Below are positions 61,176-64,000 of a stretch of DNA of 64,000 bases, in pieces. How positions within the stretch are numbered: the first letter of the stretch is position 1; every line of letters starts with the position of its first letter. This DNA comes from Perilla frutescens (lineage: Eukaryota > Streptophyta > Magnoliopsida > Lamiales > Lamiaceae). A program made the position numbers and the translations under genes. Where the stretch lies: the NCBI GenBank assembly GCA_026008535.1, contig BRKX01000009.1, positions 51,209,001-51,273,000 of the forward strand, written 5' to 3'. The notes beneath the pieces were generated by a model. It made no database searches. It was not told the origin of the DNA and saw only the letters and a list, made by a program, of their open reading frames with translations.

Positions 61176-61176
61176 T
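61138..61176. repeat. TAA microsatellite, right flank of foldback
   Basis: About twelve TAA units abutting the foldback end. Confidence 0.95.
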
Positions 61177-61296
61177 ACTTACATACACACTAAGGGCTTG
61201 TTTGGATATGATAAGACAATATGTTCGAATTTTACAAATTTTTGTTTATGTGATGTCACACATGAACGCTTAATTTATTGTTGGGGGATCTACCGT

Positions 61297-62354
61297 GGGA
61301 CTGTCTAACGAATCTCTTACGTTAGACGAACCTGATTTGACCCATGATGTGGTCACCTCCCCCCCCCCTTTTCCTTTTTTAGTGGTCCTCTTCCCCCCTC
61401 TCTACCCCTTTTACTTTTGTTTTAGTTTTTTTTTCACTTGTTTTTATTTTTTTATTTTTTTATAAATATATATTTATTTATTTATTTTGAATTAATTTAA
61501 AAGTTCACATTATAATTTATGTAGAAAATAATTCATTTATTTTTTTTAATTATTTTAAAAGTACAAATTATGATTGATGTAGAAAATAATTCATTTATTT
61601 TTTTCTTAGAATGTAAAAACACTTCATAGTTGATAATATTTCAATTCATATTAAGTGATACTTCGACACATAATTATTGAGACTTTACTTTATACATAGT
61701 GATACATAATATCAGGAGAATCAACAAACATTCCAAAAAGAAAGAAGATAAATGAATCAATTAAATTAAAACATCACATTATAATTTTTTGAATTAATTC
61801 AAAAGTCCACATTATGATTTATGTAGAAAATAATTCATTTATTTTTTTGAATTAATTTAAAAGTTCACATTATGATATATGTAGAAAATATTTCATTTTT
61901 TATTCTTAGCATGTGAAAACACTTCATAGTTGATGATATTTCAATTCATATTAAGTGATACTTCGACACATAATTAGTGATACTTTACCTCATATATAGT
62001 GATACATGATATCCAAAGAATCAACAAACATTCTAAAAAAAGAAGATAAATGAATCAACTAAATTAAAATCCCACATTATGATTTATGTAGAAAATATTC
62101 ATTTATTTTTTCTTAACATGTGAAAATACTTCATAGTTAATGATACTTCAATTCATATAAGTGATATTTGGACATATATATAATTAGTGATATTTTACTT
62201 CATACATAGTGATACTTTATTTTATATCTAGTTATACGTGTGTGGCCGGGTGCGTGGGCTGACTTTTTTACAGGTTTGGATGAGTTTTTTGGGCGAGTTT
62301 GGGTCCTATTTGACCCGTCTAACGCAAGAGATCCGTTAGACGGTCTAACGCAAG
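61297..62354. mobile_element. TIR element with GTCTAACG palindromic ends
   Basis: The left end GACTGTCTAACGAATCTCTT, then ACGTTAGAC, pairs with the right end, which reads GACCGTCTAACGGATCTCTT then GCGTTAGAC when reverse-complemented. Each end is itself palindromic (GTCTAACG with CGTTAGAC). Resembles the widespread plant hairpin repeat built on GACCGTCTCACGGATC. No coding potential. The core is a tandem array. Confidence 0.7.
61495..62215. repeat. Tandem array inside the TIR element
   Basis: The marker ACTTCATAGTTGATRATATT occurs at 61621 and 61921 and, shortened, at 62129. CACATTATGATTTATGTAGA-type units recur at about 61507, 61562, 61809, 61867 and 62075. So it is a higher-order array, with a period of about 300 made of about 55-base sub-repeats. 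Confidence 0.75.
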
Positions 62355-62441
62355 TCTTTGTCTTTATTGTTTGATTTAACATATTAGGTACTTTTGCGTT
62401 ATTGCATATTTATTAGGGGTATTATCATATTTTAACTCAAT

Positions 62442-62783
62442 CTTTCAAGTAATTCACAAAAATGTCATGATCTTTTATAAATAACAATTTAATATCTGAC
62501 CTTTTGAATATACAAGAAATCTAGCCTGAATTAATTTTCAGGCTTTTAGTTGCTGACATATAACTTTTGGCCCGATTTTTTTTAATGTTGTTTTAATTTT
62601 ATTTGATCAATTAACGTGGCACAAGTATTTTTCACGTCATTAAAAAATTCGAACCAAAAGATACACGTCGGCAACTAAAAGCCTGAAAATTAATTTCTGA
62701 CTAGATTTGTTGTATATTCAAAATGTTAGGTATTAAATTGTTATTCATAAAAGGTCATAACATTTTTGTGAATTATTTAAAGG
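62442..62783. repeat. Foldback MITE, about 340 bp
   Basis: The left arm (AATTCACAAAAATGTCATGA, then AATTTTCAGGCTTTTAGTTG) pairs with the right arm over about 145 bases with scattered mismatches. No clear target duplication. Family unknown. Confidence 0.75.
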
Positions 62784-63061
62784 GAGATTCTATTTTCACT
62801 ACTAAATTTACTCTTTGCACTATAAAATAAATTAATTTAAAATTAGTTAAATATAAAATTACTTAAATATCCTTGTTACATAAAAAATAAATTAGTTAAT
62901 AAATGGATTCAAAAAAATTAAAAAGGAAAAAAAATCCATCCTTCCAACTTTTTCTACTCCGATGTGCATCTTTCCAATTGTTTCTTCTCCGGCGTACGAC
63001 TTCTTCACAGCGAAAGACTCCGCCATGGACGACAATCATCAGTGCCACCACTTCCACCACT

Positions 63062-63367
63062 GTTGGCTGGCCAGAGAAGATGGTAAAATCAAATCTTCAA
63101 ATCAAAAAAAAAAATTCAAATTGTTGAGAGAGCAGCTACTGTGGTTGTGGAAAATTGTTGAAAACAGTCAAAGCGATGTCGAGCAGAAAAATTGTTGAAA
63201 ACAGTCAAAGCGATGTTGGCTGGCCAGAGAAGATGGTAAAATCAAATCTTCAAATTAAAAAAAAAATTCAAACTGTTGGGAGAGCAGCTACTGTGGTTGT
63301 GGAAATTGTTGAAAACAGTCAAAGCGATGTCGAGCAGAAGAATGGAATTGTCGAATTACAGAAACCC
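63062..63367 (+). repeat. 153-bp tandem duplication
   Basis: GTTGGCTGGCCAGAGAAGAT starts at 63062 and 63215, followed in both by AAATCAAATCTTCAAAT, an A run and GAGAGCAGCTACTGTGGTTG. The word TTGAAAACAGTCAAAGCGAT appears three times. Overlapping short open frames exist in three phases, with no domain. Confidence 0.85.
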
Positions 63368-63535
63368 ATGTTTAACAATGCACCAACCGTGGGCACCTTT
63401 GCTCGTTTATGGCACAAAACCATTCAATTGTAGAAATCTCGTAAAATCCTATTGCTTTTTCATTGAATCCATTTTTTTTTCTGAATTTAAAACTTGCTTA
63501 AATTTGTGGGGTGCTAGTTGTTAATTTTGTTTCGG

Positions 63536-63720
63536 GATAAGGGGCAAATAGGCCCCTCAACTTATTTGGGGGGAACAAATAGCCCCTCGAACTATTTTTT
63601 ATCTCGATTGAGCCCCTGAACTTTTATTGAGGGCTCAATCAAGCCCCTCCGTCACACTCCTCACTAACATCCGTTAGTATTGATTCAAAACGATGTCATT
63701 TTAATTTTGCTCCAAAAAAT
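63536..63720. repeat. Dispersed plant repeat with GGGGCAAATAGGCCCCT start
   Basis: Carries the AAATAGGCCCCTCAACTT, GAGCCCCTGAAC and CAATCAAGCCCCTCCGTCAC series that resembles ends of dispersed plant repeats. Partly self-complementary (AAATAGGCCCC/AAATAGCCCC direct, GGGGC/GCCCC inverted). Family not identified. Confidence 0.35.
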
Positions 63721-63874
63721 ATATATTAAACCCACTTTAAACCCGACCCGCCCAACAGAAACCAGACTCGCCCGTTTCAAAATCTCTCATACCCGCTTCA
63801 AATCTCTCCCAAATTCTTCAGATTCAATCAAGCTCTCAAAATTTTAGGAATTTAGGGATTTAGGGTTTTTCTTC

Positions 63875-64000
63875 ATGGTGTTAGACTTAGATTTCGTGAT
63901 GAAGAACAAAGATTTCATCATAGATTTTGTGAAGAAGAATTGTTTCTTGAGCAACAGTTTCGGTGAGCCTACATTTGTGCTGGATTCTGCAAGAATTCCC
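63875..64000 (+). CDS. Possible start of a gene running off the right edge
   Basis: ATG at 63875 after a long leader containing TTTAGGGTTTTTC. 42 codons are open to the last base (MVLDLDFVMKNKDF, then FVKKNCFLSNSFGEPTFV). No domain can be recognised in so short a piece. The adjoining repeat suggests it could be the first exon of a transposon gene. An open frame of this length is common by chance. Confidence 0.25.
   Translation, partial: MVLDLDFVMKNKDFIIDFVKKNCFLSNSFGEPTFVLDSARIP

Noticed and set aside
60167..61176. CRISPR-like regular repeats
   Set aside because: Simple AAT microsatellites and a foldback element in plant nuclear DNA; no spacer structure.

Overview
This is nuclear DNA of a flowering plant, most likely a eudicot. 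The evidence is introns with GT..AG ends, a twelve-exon plant NDR kinase gene, plant Copia and Gypsy retrotransposons with initiator-Met primer sites, hAT and Stowaway elements, and DUF1985/Ulp1 genes. An asterid such as a member of the Lamiales fits the repeat types I recognise, but that is a guess. The only gene here that looks like an intact host gene with full structure is the kinase.

Layout. 1-12.5 kb: a cluster of transposon-associated genes. On the minus strand are a broken DUF1985 gene running off the left edge, a small GRF zinc-finger protein with a tail anchor, a two-exon Myb/SANT-like gene, and a broken DUF1985-Ulp1 (SUMO protease-like) gene. A second Myb/SANT-like gene lies on the plus strand, and its last exon holds a 126-bp perfect inverted repeat. 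The spacers are sprinkled with GCGCGC words. 12.5-20.5 kb: AT-rich repeats, including a 1.8-kb deleted hAT with an exact 8-bp target duplication, a Stowaway MITE, and a MITE sitting inside a TA microsatellite. 20.7-26.7 kb: the NDR-type AGC kinase. 26.7-33.4 kb: foldback elements, a 2.07-kb gag-only LTR element (TR-GAG type, minus strand), and a GC-rich-ended hAT-like MITE.

33.4-58.0 kb is a nest of elements. A small hAT-like MITE (halves at 33374 and 58035, 8-bp duplication) also carries a 144-bp Stowaway. It was split by a roughly 6-kb Copia element (LTRs 33996-34582 and 57293-57880, duplication GTATC). That element was in turn split in its protease region by a 17.8-kb Copia element of the Sirevirus/SIRE type (LTRs 36191-37895 and 52332-54037, duplication AAGTC). 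All coding regions in both are broken by stops and frameshifts.

The most unusual item is the 8.6 kb between pol and the 3' LTR of the Sirevirus. It holds three diverged, tandem, same-strand copies of a protein family I cannot name (44626-47271, 47660-49551, 50217-51926). Each has its own TATA-like leader, and an AACGGYYA-type motif lies upstream of each one, as it does in the LTR promoter.

58.0-64 kb: AT-rich intergenic DNA with a 910-bp foldback element between AAT microsatellites, a 1.06-kb TIR element carrying an internal tandem array, another foldback element, a 153-bp tandem duplication, and a possible gene start running off the right edge.
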